This document shows, piece by piece, positions 17,415 to 26,178 of a DNA stretch of 64,000 nt. Position 1 is the first letter of the stretch; each line of letters opens with the position of its first letter. The notes beneath the pieces were generated by a model that saw only the letters and a list, made by a program, of their open reading frames with translations, had not been told where the DNA came from and ran no database searches. The translations under genes and the position numbers were made by a program. Location: positions 186,001-250,000 of the forward strand of contig JACKDV010000004.1 in the NCBI GenBank assembly GCA_020633315.1. The letters are read 5' to 3'. Source of the stretch: Myxococcales bacterium. GTDB lineage: Bacteria > Myxococcota_A > Polyangia > Nannocystales > Nannocystaceae.

Positions 17415-19544
17415 TCAGTTCACCGTGGGCAGCAGCGAGTAGGTCTCGCCGTACTCGAGCATCTGCTGCACGAAGTCGTCGGGATACTCGACCTTCACGT
17501 CCACGATCTCCTCGCCCTCCATCACCGGCACCAGGCGCGGGTTGACGAAGCCGGCGTAGGGGGCGATGCCGAGCGCCTCGTAGCGTCGCAGCACCTCGGC
17601 GTGGAGCTCGGGATCCACCTTCACCCCGTAGCCCTCCACCAGGGCCTTGCCCGCCGCGTAGTCGCCCTCGCTCTTGATCCGCTGCACCTCGCGCAGCAGC
17701 TGGCCGAACAGCTCGTGCAGCTTCTCGTAGTCGCGCACCACGAAGTAGGTCTTGCCGTCGCGCACCACCTTGTCGATCACCTCGTCCTTGGACCCCTTGT
17801 CGAACACCCACTGGGCGACCATCTGGCGGTTGCGCATGTGGGCCTCCTCGAGGTCCTCGCCGGGCTCGAGGCGGGCGAGCTGCACCATCATCCCGTTGCG
17901 GATGTAGTCGTCGTAGGCGGCCTTGCCCACGTCGAGGCTGGGCATCACGCCCATCTCCACCAGCTTGGGGTCGAGCATGTAGTAGAGCGCCACCAGGTCG
18001 GCGCGCCCCTCCTCGAGGGTGGAGGCGTAGCTCTTGAGCGTCTCCTTGGGCGTGCCCACCCCCTCCTTGAGCGCCCCCGAGGCGTGGCCGATCACCTCGT
18101 GCATGTCGGTGTGCAGCAGGTCGGCGAGCTCGCCGTGGGCGCGGGTGCGGGCCACCTCCTCGGGCGAGGCGGCGAACTCCTCGAGCACCCCGCTCTGCTT
18201 GCTCGCCTCGTCGTAGGCGGCCACGATGTTGCCCAGGTTGACCGACTTGGAGCCGTGGGTGGCCCGGATCCAGTTGGCGTTGGGCAGGTTGATCCCGATC
18301 GGGGTGCTGGGCGAGGCGTCGCCCGACTCCACCACCACCGTGATCACCTTGGCCGAGATGCCCTTGACGTCCTTCTTCTTGTAGGCATCGGGGATGGGGC
18401 TGTGGTCCTCGAACCACTGCGCCTGCTTGCTGATGGTGTCGATGCGCTTGCTGGCCTCCATGTCCTTGATGGACACCACCGACTCGAAGGCCCCGCGGTA
18501 GCCCAGCGGGTCGCCGTAGACCTCGATGAAGCCGTTGACCACGTCCACCCGCGAGGCGGTGTCGGCCACCCAGGCGATCGAGTACTCGTCGAAGGCCTTC
18601 AGGTCGCCGCTCTCGTAGAAGGCCACGAGCTTCTCCAGGGCCTTGCGCTGGGCGTCGTTCTCGGCGACCTCGGCCGCCTTCTTCAGCCAGTGCACGATCT
18701 GGGAGATCGCGGGGCCGTACATGCCGTCGACCTTCCACACCCGCTCGACCAGCTTGCCCTTGCGCTTGGCGAGCTGGGAGTTGAGCCCCCAGGAGATCGG
18801 GGTGGGATCCTTCTTGTCGATCTTCTTGGCGTAGAAGCGCTCGACCTCCTTCTGGGTCACGTCGGGGCCGTAGTAGTTGGTGGCCGAGGCCTTCACCAGG
18901 TCCTTGGCGGGATCGAGCTCGACCCGCTTGGGGGCCAGCTTCGGATCGAGCAGCACGGGGGCGAGCACGTCGAGCAATTGCTCCACGCTCTGCCCCTCGG
19001 CCAGCGGCAGCTGCTCGGCGTCGGAGCCCGCGAGCAGGGTGCCCAGGTACTCCTTGGAGAAGCCGGGCTCGATCTTCTTCATGGAGTAGTGGTGGTGGAT
19101 CCCATTGGAGAACCACACCCGCTTGGCGTAGACCATGAACGCGTCCCAGTCCGCGCCCTCGCGCGGGCCCTGGTAGCTGCGCACGATGCCCTCGAGCACG
19201 CGGCGCACCAGCAGGTTGTGGCGGTAGTTCTGGTCCCAGATGATGTCGCGCCCGCTGAGCGCGGCCTGGTAGAGGTAGTAGGCGAGCTTCTTGTGCGGCA
19301 GCGGCAGCTCGGTGAAGCCGGGGATGCGGTAGCGGAGCACCCGCAGGTCGGCGAACTGATCGACCTGCACCTCGAACTCGGCGGAGACCGCCTCGCCCAC
19401 GACCCTCTCGGGGCCGTCGCCCTCGCCGCCGGATCCGCTGCCGCCGTCGGGGGCCACGGTGGGATCGGGCTGGGTGCCCTTGCCGGGGCAAGCGGCGGTG
19501 CAGAGGGCCGCGAGGACGACGAGCACACGAGGGAGCCTACGCAT
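17415..19544 (-). CDS. Dipeptidyl peptidase III-like metallopeptidase (M49), lipoprotein
   Basis: 709 residues from the ATG at 19544, where a signal peptide ends in lipobox CTAAC. The zinc motif of family M49 is present: HEVIGH at 482-487 (HExxGH, one residue longer than HExxH) and the partner EEGRAD at 511-516 (family EExxAE/D). Other family blocks are SGRDIIWDQNYRHN, WFSNGIHHHY and PIGINLPNANWIR. DPP III removes dipeptides from the N-terminus of short peptides. The lipid anchor puts it in the periplasm or at the surface, whereas the well-known eukaryotic enzymes are cytosolic. The length and motif set suggest an active enzyme. Confidence 0.9.
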   Translation of the reverse strand: MRRLPRVLVVLAALCTAACPGKGTQPDPTVAPDGGSGSGGEGDGPERVVGEAVSAEFEVQVDQFADLRVLRYRIPGFTELPLPHKKLAYYLYQAALSGRDIIWDQNYRHNLLVRRVLEGIVRSYQGPREGADWDAFMVYAKRVWFSNGIHHHYSMKKIEPGFSKEYLGTLLAGSDAEQLPLAEGQSVEQLLDVLAPVLLDPKLAPKRVELDPAKDLVKASATNYYGPDVTQKEVERFYAKKIDKKDPTPISWGLNSQLAKRKGKLVERVWKVDGMYGPAISQIVHWLKKAAEVAENDAQRKALEKLVAFYESGDLKAFDEYSIAWVADTASRVDVVNGFIEVYGDPLGYRGAFESVVSIKDMEASKRIDTISKQAQWFEDHSPIPDAYKKKDVKGISAKVITVVVESGDASPSTPIGINLPNANWIRATHGSKSVNLGNIVAAYDEASKQSGVLEEFAASPEEVARTRAHGELADLLHTDMHEVIGHASGALKEGVGTPKETLKSYASTLEEGRADLVALYYMLDPKLVEMGVMPSLDVGKAAYDDYIRNGMMVQLARLEPGEDLEEAHMRNRQMVAQWVFDKGSKDEVIDKVVRDGKTYFVVRDYEKLHELFGQLLREVQRIKSEGDYAAGKALVEGYGVKVDPELHAEVLRRYEALGIAPYAGFVNPRLVPVMEGEEIVDVKVEYPDDFVQQMLEYGETYSLLPTVN

Positions 19545-19654
19545 GGCGCGTACGATGGCCCGGGGCCCACGACCAGCGCAAGGCCGCGGCGCCACCGATC
19601 ACACGGGGTCGCACGGGTGACGACGCAGCGAGCGGGGCGTAATAGAATCGAGGG

Positions 19655-21031
19655 ATGCTCGACGGCTCGACGACCCCATGGCTGCGTGACCTCGCGCTCG
19701 TCGGTCTCGCCCTCGCGACGATCTCCGCCTGCGGCAGCGACGAGCCCGACGATCCGCAGCAGGCGGGGCGCTGCGGCGAGCCCGGCTCGTGGCCGCTGGT
19801 GAGCGCGGCGGGGGCCACCGACGGCGGCGTGGTGGGCCTGGCGGGAGGCCGCGTGATCGCGCGGGCCACCGACGACGCGGGCTCGATGCTCCACGCGGTG
19901 GGCACCTGCGGCGAGTCTCCGGTGGCGCTCGAGCTCGTCGGCGAGCCGCTGGTGGTGGGCGGCCACGCGCTGATGGTGGGTGACACCGAGGCGCTGCGGG
20001 TCGATCCGACGACGGGCGCCACCCACCGCGCCTTCGGTCCCGTGTTCCGCGAGATCCACGACACCCCGGCCGGTCTGCTCGCGTTGGGGATCGGCGGCAA
20101 GCTGCTGCTCAACCCCGACCCGGCCCGCGCCGAGCCCACCACGCTGTTCGAGGGCGCGGCCTGGCTGCCGCGGGCGGGCGCCGCCGATGCGCCCGCGTGG
20201 CCCCACCTGTGGACCGACGGCGCCCGCAGCTTCGCGCTCTCGACCGCGTTCGAGCTGGTGGAGGTGCCCCTGGGCGGCGGCGATCCCCGGGTGGTGCTCA
20301 CCGAGGTGGAGGAGTTCCACGTGCTCGACGAGGGGCGCGTGGTGGCGTGGCGCGGCTTCGGGGGCAGCACCCTGGTCGTCACCGAGCTGGCCGCCGGCGA
20401 CGCGCTGCTGTCCACCCCGCAGTCGGACGGGAGCTGGGGCGCCGAGCAGGCGGGGCGCTGGGTGCTGCTCACCACCGACCGGGGCCGCCTGCTCCACCTC
20501 GACACCGCCATCGTGATCGAGCCCGTGGACTTCGATCCCTTCCAGCTCGCGCCCACCGACACCGATCGAGTGCTGCTGGTCGGCCGCCCCAACGGCTCGC
20601 CCGAGCGCGGCTACTGGACGATCGCCCCCGACGGCACCATCGCCTCCTTCCTGCCCCCCGATGCCTGCCTGGAGTTCGACTCCCAGATCGAGCCCACCGG
20701 CGTGGTGGTGCCCGACGAGCCCTGCGATCCCCAGAACACCCTGTACAAGCCCGAGGACGAGCTAGTGCTGCACCCGTTCGGCGGCGGGGCTCCCCAAGCG
20801 CTGGGCGAGCGCTTCGGCTTCCAGTACGCGGTGCTCCAGGACGGCTTCGTGCTGTCGTGGGACGAGGAGCCCGGCACGGGGCAGGGAGAGCTGAGCGCGG
20901 ATTCCCCGGGCACCGAGCCCGTGGTGCTCGCCGACGAGGTGACCCGCACGCCGCCGGTGGTGGAGGGGCTCGATGCCTACTACTTCCAGCTCGGGCGAGG
21001 CGTGCAGCGCTTCACCATCGACGGCGGCTGA
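19655..21031 (+). CDS. Lipoprotein with beta-propeller-like repeats
   Basis: 458 residues. Lipobox ISAC near residue 26 and a short acidic linker. The rest has short repeating strand patterns such as VVGLAGGRVIARATDDAG, LLALGIGGKLLLNPDP, VLLTTDRGRLLHLDT and VLLVGRPNGSPERGYW, consistent with a WD40/PD40-like propeller, but no catalytic motif. Likely a secreted binding scaffold. Function unknown. Divergent from the peptidase gene across 110 bp. Confidence 0.6.
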   Translation: MLDGSTTPWLRDLALVGLALATISACGSDEPDDPQQAGRCGEPGSWPLVSAAGATDGGVVGLAGGRVIARATDDAGSMLHAVGTCGESPVALELVGEPLVVGGHALMVGDTEALRVDPTTGATHRAFGPVFREIHDTPAGLLALGIGGKLLLNPDPARAEPTTLFEGAAWLPRAGAADAPAWPHLWTDGARSFALSTAFELVEVPLGGGDPRVVLTEVEEFHVLDEGRVVAWRGFGGSTLVVTELAAGDALLSTPQSDGSWGAEQAGRWVLLTTDRGRLLHLDTAIVIEPVDFDPFQLAPTDTDRVLLVGRPNGSPERGYWTIAPDGTIASFLPPDACLEFDSQIEPTGVVVPDEPCDPQNTLYKPEDELVLHPFGGGAPQALGERFGFQYAVLQDGFVLSWDEEPGTGQGELSADSPGTEPVVLADEVTRTPPVVEGLDAYYFQLGRGVQRFTIDGG

Positions 21032-21116
21032 CGACTCCGCCGGCCCGGCCCGCCGCGAGGAGGGGTCGCGGGAGCGCGGGTGGCTCCGAGTCCCGCCGCG
21101 GGGGTAGACTGCGCGC

Positions 21117-21722
21117 GTGAGCCCGGTTCGCATCGTCCTGCTCGCGCTCGCCGTGGCCGCGGGGTGCTCGGAATCCGAGGAGTCCGTGCCCGCGGGCACG
21201 CCGACCCCCTCGGCCTCCACCCCTGCCCCCACCCGCAGCGCCGTGGCGGTGGGCAGCGACCACGGCCAGGCGTGGTCGACCCTCGCCCCCAAGGACGACG
21301 GCTACCGCCTGCAGGGCGGCAGCCTCGACGGAGCCAAGGTCTCCGTGGGCGACGACCGGGTCAAGCTCAAGACCGACGCGGGCACCCTCGCCAAGGTCAA
21401 GCTCAAGGACTACGGCTTCAAGGTGTACCGCGACGACGAGCACGAGTCGGCCAAGGTCAAGCGCAAGGGCGCCGGCTTCCAGCTCAGCAGCCCCGAGGGC
21501 GCGCGGTGGGGTGAGCTGACCACCAGCGGGGGCACCCTGAGCGGCGAGGCGGTGACCATCGAGACCGGCGCGGGGACCCACTCGATCAAGCGCGGCGGCA
21601 CGGTGGTGGGCACGGTACAGACCGCGATCGAGCCGCGCGCGGCGGTGTTCCTGGCCGTCACCGAGCTCCCCATGGAGCAGCGGGTGGCCGCCATGGTCTT
21701 CGTGCAGGAGAAGGTCCGGTGA
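21117..21722 (+). CDS. Small lipoprotein of unknown function
   Basis: 201 residues from GTG at 21117. Lipobox VAAGC at residues 13-17, a Pro/Ser/Thr linker, then a Lys-rich region with a recurring pattern (DDRVKLKTDAGTLAKVKLKD, ESAKVKRKGAGFQLSSPEG) that looks like repeating beta-strands. The C-terminal 30 residues are hydrophobic-helical (AAVFLAVTELPMEQRVAAMV). No family recognised. Its stop overlaps the GTG start of the next gene by four bases, so the two are translationally coupled. Confidence 0.65.
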   Translation: MSPVRIVLLALAVAAGCSESEESVPAGTPTPSASTPAPTRSAVAVGSDHGQAWSTLAPKDDGYRLQGGSLDGAKVSVGDDRVKLKTDAGTLAKVKLKDYGFKVYRDDEHESAKVKRKGAGFQLSSPEGARWGELTTSGGTLSGEAVTIETGAGTHSIKRGGTVVGTVQTAIEPRAAVFLAVTELPMEQRVAAMVFVQEKVR

Positions 21723-22072
21723 GCGATCGTTGTCGCGAGGTCGCGGGCATCCTGTTCAAGCGCAAGTGCCAGCTGGTCGCCACCCAGACCTGCTCGCAGT
21801 GCAACAAGCCCACCTGCCACCTCCACATCCGCGTGCTGGGGGGCAAGCCGCTGTGCATCGCGTGTGCGCGCGAGAAGACCCACGAGCTCGCCGGATCGAA
21901 GGACTCCCGGGGCTCGCTGGGCCACCTGCGCGACGATCCGTACTTCTACTGGTACTACGAGTCCGGCCGGTGGTTCGACGACGGCTACGAGACCGCGGAC
22001 TTCGACGTGTTCTCGGAGGACGACGGCAGCGACCTCGGGGCCGACGTGGACGATCACTGGGAAGGCACCTGA
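21719..22072 (+). CDS. Small zinc-ribbon protein of unknown function
   Basis: 117 residues, GTG start overlapping the upstream stop (GTGA). Cysteines sit as CSQCNKPTCHLH and CIAC around residues 25-54, enough for one or two zinc sites in a ribbon. The second half is acidic and aromatic (DPYFYWYYESGRWFDDGY), with no known domain. Its tight coupling to a lipoprotein and a glycosyltransferase-like gene suggests an accessory role in the envelope locus. Inference only. Confidence 0.6.
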   Translation: MSDRCREVAGILFKRKCQLVATQTCSQCNKPTCHLHIRVLGGKPLCIACAREKTHELAGSKDSRGSLGHLRDDPYFYWYYESGRWFDDGYETADFDVFSEDDGSDLGADVDDHWEGT

Positions 22073-22073
22073 G

Positions 22074-22997
22074 CTGAGGGCGCTGGTCTACGCCCTGGGC
22101 GGCGGGCACGGGCACGCGGTGCGGGGCAGCGCGCTGGCGGCCGCGCTGGTGGACCAGGGCATCGAGGCCCGGGTGCTGGTGCCGGCCGAGCGGGTCGGGG
22201 TGGCCGTGGCGCTCGGGGCTCCCCACCTCGCGGTCGAGCGCCCCGCGGGGGCCGAGGCCCTGCGCGAGACCATCGAGGCCCACCTGCTCGAGCACGAGGC
22301 GCGCTGGCTGGTGCTCGACACCTTTGCCGAGGGGCTCTACGACGAGCTCGACGGGCTGCGGTCGAGCGTGGGGCGCATCGCGCTGCTCCGCTGTCGTCGT
22401 GATGCCCACGAGCCTCGTCTCGCGCGCGGCCTGGCTCGCTGCGCCCACGCGGTCGATCTGGAGCCGCACCTTTCGTGGTGCCCGGCGGCGATGGAGGTGG
22501 AGCCCTTCGGTCCCGTGACCCGGGCGCTGGGATCCGAGCCGGCCGAGGCGGAGGTGCTGGTGGTCGGCACCGAGGGACCGCTGCAGGGCTTCGGCCGGCG
22601 GCTCGCCGAGCGGCTGGCCGCGCACGGGTGCCGGGTGGCGCGGGTCGATGCCGCGGGCCTGCACGGGCTGGGGCCCACCCGCCCCGCGTTTCCCCTGTCC
22701 GCGTCGGTGCTGCGGGCTCGCGTGGTGGTGGGGCCGGCGGGCTTCAACCTGAGCTACGAGATCCGTGCGCTGGGCGGCTGGCACCTGGCGCTGCCGCGGG
22801 CGCGGCCCTACGACGACCAGGCCCGGCGCGCGCGGGCGCTGGCCGAGACCGCGTCCTCGCCCGCGGCGGTGGAACGCAAGGTGCTCCAGCTGCTCCGTGC
22901 ACCGCCGCCCGCCGATCGCTCCCCGCGGGTGCGAGCGATGAGCGAGCTCGCGGACCTCCTCGCTCGATGCATGGGCTCACGCGACCACCGTCAGTGA
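22074..22997 (+). CDS. MurG-like glycosyltransferase-fold protein, probable CTG start
   Basis: 307 residues if translation begins at CTG 22074. That codon lies one base after the upstream stop, with GGGAAGG eight bases before it, and the next residues LRALVYALGGGHGHAVRG are the GT-B glycine-rich opening. No ATG or GTG exists nearby in frame; the ATG at 21864 lies inside the upstream gene. The fold resembles MurG/UGT-type enzymes: an N-terminal GGGHGHA loop and a C-terminal ARVVVGPAGFNLSYEI, where a Gly-Gly-x-x-T/N-type donor loop normally sits. Donor and acceptor unknown. The 3' end overlaps the convergent radical SAM gene by 21 bp. Confidence 0.65.
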   Translation: MRALVYALGGGHGHAVRGSALAAALVDQGIEARVLVPAERVGVAVALGAPHLAVERPAGAEALRETIEAHLLEHEARWLVLDTFAEGLYDELDGLRSSVGRIALLRCRRDAHEPRLARGLARCAHAVDLEPHLSWCPAAMEVEPFGPVTRALGSEPAEAEVLVVGTEGPLQGFGRRLAERLAAHGCRVARVDAAGLHGLGPTRPAFPLSASVLRARVVVGPAGFNLSYEIRALGGWHLALPRARPYDDQARRARALAETASSPAAVERKVLQLLRAPPPADRSPRVRAMSELADLLARCMGSRDHRQ

Positions 22998-24116
22998 GCG
23001 TCGCGGCGTCGGTGCCAGCTCGGGATTGGGCCCGGGCCGCGGTCCGGGCAAGCGCGTGGCGAGGCGGCGGTTGTCCTCGGTGAACATGTCGCAGGCGTGG
23101 CAGGCAGGCAGTCGCTGCTCCATCATCTGGGCGCGGATCCGCTGGAACGCCTCGCCCGCGAAGACCTCGCGCACCGACTGCGTGCTCAGATCGCCCAGCG
23201 GATCGATGCGCCCGTTGGTCATGCAGCACAGGTACACGCGGCCGTCCCACGCCACGAACATGTGCAGGTAGGGCGCGTAGCAGGCGTGCTCCTGGTAGTA
23301 GCCCCCCGCGTAGCGCCCGCTCACCGCCTCGCGGATCGAGTCCGAGCCCCGACCGAAGGGGTAGATGCGGGCGGGCTCGTGGCTCATCCCCGCGGCCCGG
23401 CGCAGCCGCTCCACCTCGGGGGCGAGCTGCTCGTTGTAGTGCCGGATCATCCGCTTGCTCACCCGCAGCTCGTCGCGCTTGGTGTCGACCGGCATGGGGA
23501 TCACGTCGCTGGCCCCCAGCTCGGCTCCGATGCGCACGAGCTCGGGGTAGTGCGCATAGTTGTGGCGCATCATCACGAAGTTGATCCGCAGCCGCGTGCG
23601 ACGGCCCCGGCGCTCGCGCTCGCGGGTGAGCCACTCGATGGCCCGCAGCGTGCGCTTGAAGCTGCCCTCGATCCCCCGCACGCCCTCGTGGGTCTTGGCG
23701 TCGGCCCCGTCGAGCGAGGTGGAGATCGAGCTCACCTTGCTGCGCATGATCGCCTTGGCGCGCTCGCGGGTGAGCAGGGTGAGGTTGCTGGTGAAGGTCA
23801 CCTTCATCCGCTCCGCGGCCGCGTGCGCCACCAGGGCCTCGAAGTCCTTGCGCACCAGCACCTCGCCGCCCGAAAAGTGCACCTTGCGGCAGCCGAGCTC
23901 GGCCATCTGGCTCAGCCGCACGATCCAGCGCTCGGTGGGCAGCTCGGGCGGGGCCCAGCCCCGGCCGTAGCGACACATCATGCACTTGAGGTTGCAGCGC
24001 GCGGTGATCTTGAGCTTCACCGAGCGCAGGTAGGCGGGCGGGAGCCCCTGCGCCACGCTGCGCCGCAGGGGCTCCCGCAGCTCGTCGTCCTCGAGGATCG
24101 CCCCTACGTCGTACAC
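22977..24116 (-). CDS. Radical SAM/SPASM protein
   Basis: 379 residues. The radical SAM cluster motif is C41-N-L-K-C45-M-M-C48, then HFSGGEVLVRKDFE (the GGE motif for SAM binding), SISTSLDGADAKTH and RINFVMMRHN. The C-terminal SPASM region has CYAPYLHMFVAWDGRVYLCC and CHACDMF, enough cysteines for an auxiliary cluster. SPASM proteins modify peptides or act on sugars and other small molecules. There is no obvious short precursor peptide nearby, and the context is glycosyltransferases, so a sugar or lipid substrate is at least as likely. Thirteen bases separate it from the membrane gene upstream. Confidence 0.88.
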   Translation of the reverse strand: MYDVGAILEDDELREPLRRSVAQGLPPAYLRSVKLKITARCNLKCMMCRYGRGWAPPELPTERWIVRLSQMAELGCRKVHFSGGEVLVRKDFEALVAHAAAERMKVTFTSNLTLLTRERAKAIMRSKVSSISTSLDGADAKTHEGVRGIEGSFKRTLRAIEWLTRERERRGRRTRLRINFVMMRHNYAHYPELVRIGAELGASDVIPMPVDTKRDELRVSKRMIRHYNEQLAPEVERLRRAAGMSHEPARIYPFGRGSDSIREAVSGRYAGGYYQEHACYAPYLHMFVAWDGRVYLCCMTNGRIDPLGDLSTQSVREVFAGEAFQRIRAQMMEQRLPACHACDMFTEDNRRLATRLPGPRPGPNPELAPTPRRSLTVVA

Positions 24117-24129
24117 GGGCGCATCGCTC

Positions 24130-24966
24130 CTACGCTCCCGCGTGGGCCCCGGCCCGGCTCCCGGCCGCCTGCGCCCCCGCTCGCCCCAGCAGGTGGTAGG
24201 CGGCGATCAACGCCTTGACCGCGTGCTTGCCCTTGGGCATGTGGCCGACGTAGGCGCCCTCGCGCCAGCCCGACCGATCGCGCACGCGCACGATGGTCCC
24301 GGTGGAGAACACGAACACCGCGGCCCGCGGCGTGATCTTGGCCGAGCGCATGGTGAGCGGCCCCACCGACATCCGCTTGCCTCGCACCTGCAGGCCCCCC
24401 TCGAGCCTCTGCCCCTTGGGGGGAGTGAAGCGCACCACGAGCGACGAGGTGATCTTGTCCTTGATCTTGGTGTACTTGCGCTTGGCCTTGGACTTGCGCT
24501 TGCACCGGTCGAGCGCGCTCACCTGGGCGACCACGCCGTTGGCGAGGGTCATCTTCAGGCTCAGCCAGGCCTGGCCGGGCTGGTAGCGCCAGTAGCCGCG
24601 GAAGTCGATCTCCACCTCGATCGGCCGGCCCGGGCGCAGCTCGGGCTCGAAGGTCTCCACGAGGGTGCGCGCCATCTCGAGCTTGCGATCCTCGATGTCG
24701 GCGGAGGCGAAGGACATGCGCACCGCCACCACCACCACCACGGCCGCGAGCGCGATCCCGAAGACCCACATCGACTCGCCCACCAGCCCCACGAACGAGA
24801 CCACGCCCAGGGCGATGGCCAGGTAGAGGGTGACCTTGCGGACGAGCTCCGCCGTCTTGTCGGAGGCGTGGAGGGTGGCGTAGCGGGCCTTGACCTGCGC
24901 CGGGGGGCCCGAGGCGACGAGCCGCTTCTTGCTGTCGCGCGGTCGGGCCGTCGGATCGATGCTCAC
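24130..24966 (-). CDS. Membrane protein of unknown function
   Basis: 278 residues. Two adjacent hydrophobic helices near 45-62 and 66-82 (VTLYLAIALGVVSFVGLVG, MWVFGIALAAVVVVVAV) form a hairpin, with a basic N-terminus. The rest is a soluble domain rich in Lys/Arg (CKRKSKAKRKYTKIKDK) with beta-like strands. No known family. Likely co-transcribed with the radical SAM gene 13 bp downstream. Confidence 0.6.
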   Translation of the reverse strand: MSIDPTARPRDSKKRLVASGPPAQVKARYATLHASDKTAELVRKVTLYLAIALGVVSFVGLVGESMWVFGIALAAVVVVVAVRMSFASADIEDRKLEMARTLVETFEPELRPGRPIEVEIDFRGYWRYQPGQAWLSLKMTLANGVVAQVSALDRCKRKSKAKRKYTKIKDKITSSLVVRFTPPKGQRLEGGLQVRGKRMSVGPLTMRSAKITPRAAVFVFSTGTIVRVRDRSGWREGAYVGHMPKGKHAVKALIAAYHLLGRAGAQAAGSRAGAHAGA

Positions 24967-25008
24967 GCGGCGATCGTAGCGAACCGCGGGCGAGCGTGGT
25001 AGCGCTTC

Positions 25009-26178
25009 GTGGTGGCGATCGAGCGCGTGGCCTACGTCGCCTTCGAGCCCTTCCCCAACGCCAAGGGCTCGGGCACGCGGATCGGCCAGATGCTACGCGC
25101 GCTGGTGGGCTCGGGCCGGGAGGTCGTGCTGCTCACCCTGCCGGGGCGCGGCGCGGGCGAGCTGCCCCCCGGCGTGGAGCACCGCGCGCTGCCGGTGTTC
25201 CGCGGCAACTTCCTCGAGCGCGCGCTCGCCTTCCGCCACCGCGTGGCCCGGGAGCTGCACGCGCTGCGGCCCCACGCGATCCACTTCCGCGGGATCTTCG
25301 AGGGGCAGGCGGCCATGGCCTACGCCGAGCGACACCCCGGCTGCACCACCATCTTCGAGGTCAACGGGCTGCCGAGCGTGGAGCTGCCCTACCACTATCC
25401 CGCGGTGGGCCAGAGCCTGTTGCTGCTCGATCGCCTGCGTCGCTGCGAGCAGGCGCTGCTGCTCGAGGTGGACGCGGCCGTCACCCAGAGCCACACCACC
25501 CTCGCCTACCTGCGGGGGCGGAGGCTCCCCGCGGCCACGCCCTCGTTCGTGATCCCCAACGGCGCCGTGGTGCCGCCCTCGCGGGACCCCGCGCCGAGCG
25601 GGCCGCCCACGGTGCTCTACGCGGGCACCCTCACCCCGTGGCAGGGGGTGGCCGAGCTGCTGATGGCGGCGCGTCGCTGCAACCGCGAGCGAGAGCTGCG
25701 CTTCGTGCTGGCCGGGCCGATCCGTCGGCGCTGGCGGGGGCGACTCGAGCGGGTGATCCGAAGGCTGCGGGTGGAGGACGCGGTGGAGCTGACCGATGCG
25801 CTGCCGCGCGAGGCCCTGGCCGAGCGGGTGGCCGCCGCCCGCATCTGCGTGGCGCCGCTGCGTCGGGACCGGCGCAACGAGGCCCAGGGCTGCTCGCCGA
25901 TCAAGCTGTTCGAGTACCTCGCGGCGGGGCGCCCCACCGTGGTGACCGACCTGCCGTGCACCCGCGAGATCATCGGGCCCGAGCGCGGGGTGCTGCTGCA
26001 TGCGCCGCGGCCCAAGGCGATCGCCGAGGCGCTGCTGGGGCTGCTCGACGATCCCGACCGCGCCGAGGCGCTGGGCCGGGCCGGGCGCGCGTGGGTGGAG
26101 GCGCACGCCACCTGGGACCGACGGCGGGCCGCGCTGGTCGACGCCTACGCGTCGCTCGAGTCGGCCGCGCGTGGATAG
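25009..26178 (+). CDS. Family 4 glycosyltransferase
   Basis: 389 residues from GTG at 25009. The N-terminal domain starts AYVAFEPFPNAKGSGTRIGQ, the open-loop start of GT4 enzymes. The C-terminal domain has VLYAGTLTPWQGVAELL, VEDAVELTDALPREALA and APLRRDRRNEAQGCSPIKLF, then EYLAAGRPTVVTD, the E-x7-E-like donor-binding region (the second Glu is partly replaced). Closing helix DRAEALGRAGRAWVEAHATW is typical. Substrate unknown. Convergent with another GT4 gene, overlapping by 34 bp. Confidence 0.88.
   Translation: MVAIERVAYVAFEPFPNAKGSGTRIGQMLRALVGSGREVVLLTLPGRGAGELPPGVEHRALPVFRGNFLERALAFRHRVARELHALRPHAIHFRGIFEGQAAMAYAERHPGCTTIFEVNGLPSVELPYHYPAVGQSLLLLDRLRRCEQALLLEVDAAVTQSHTTLAYLRGRRLPAATPSFVIPNGAVVPPSRDPAPSGPPTVLYAGTLTPWQGVAELLMAARRCNRERELRFVLAGPIRRRWRGRLERVIRRLRVEDAVELTDALPREALAERVAAARICVAPLRRDRRNEAQGCSPIKLFEYLAAGRPTVVTDLPCTREIIGPERGVLLHAPRPKAIAEALLGLLDDPDRAEALGRAGRAWVEAHATWDRRRAALVDAYASLESAARG

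Noticed and set aside
15192..19802. A plus-strand open frame of 1536 codons and a minus-strand one of 1327 codons across 15.2-19.8 kb
   Set aside because: Both are shadows of the HTTM-like and M49 genes, which have recognisable motifs, signal peptides and start sites.
22977..24116. The radical SAM/SPASM protein as part of a second RiPP cluster
   Set aside because: No short Cys- or Gly-rich precursor was found in the surrounding genes; neighbours are glycosyltransferases and membrane proteins.
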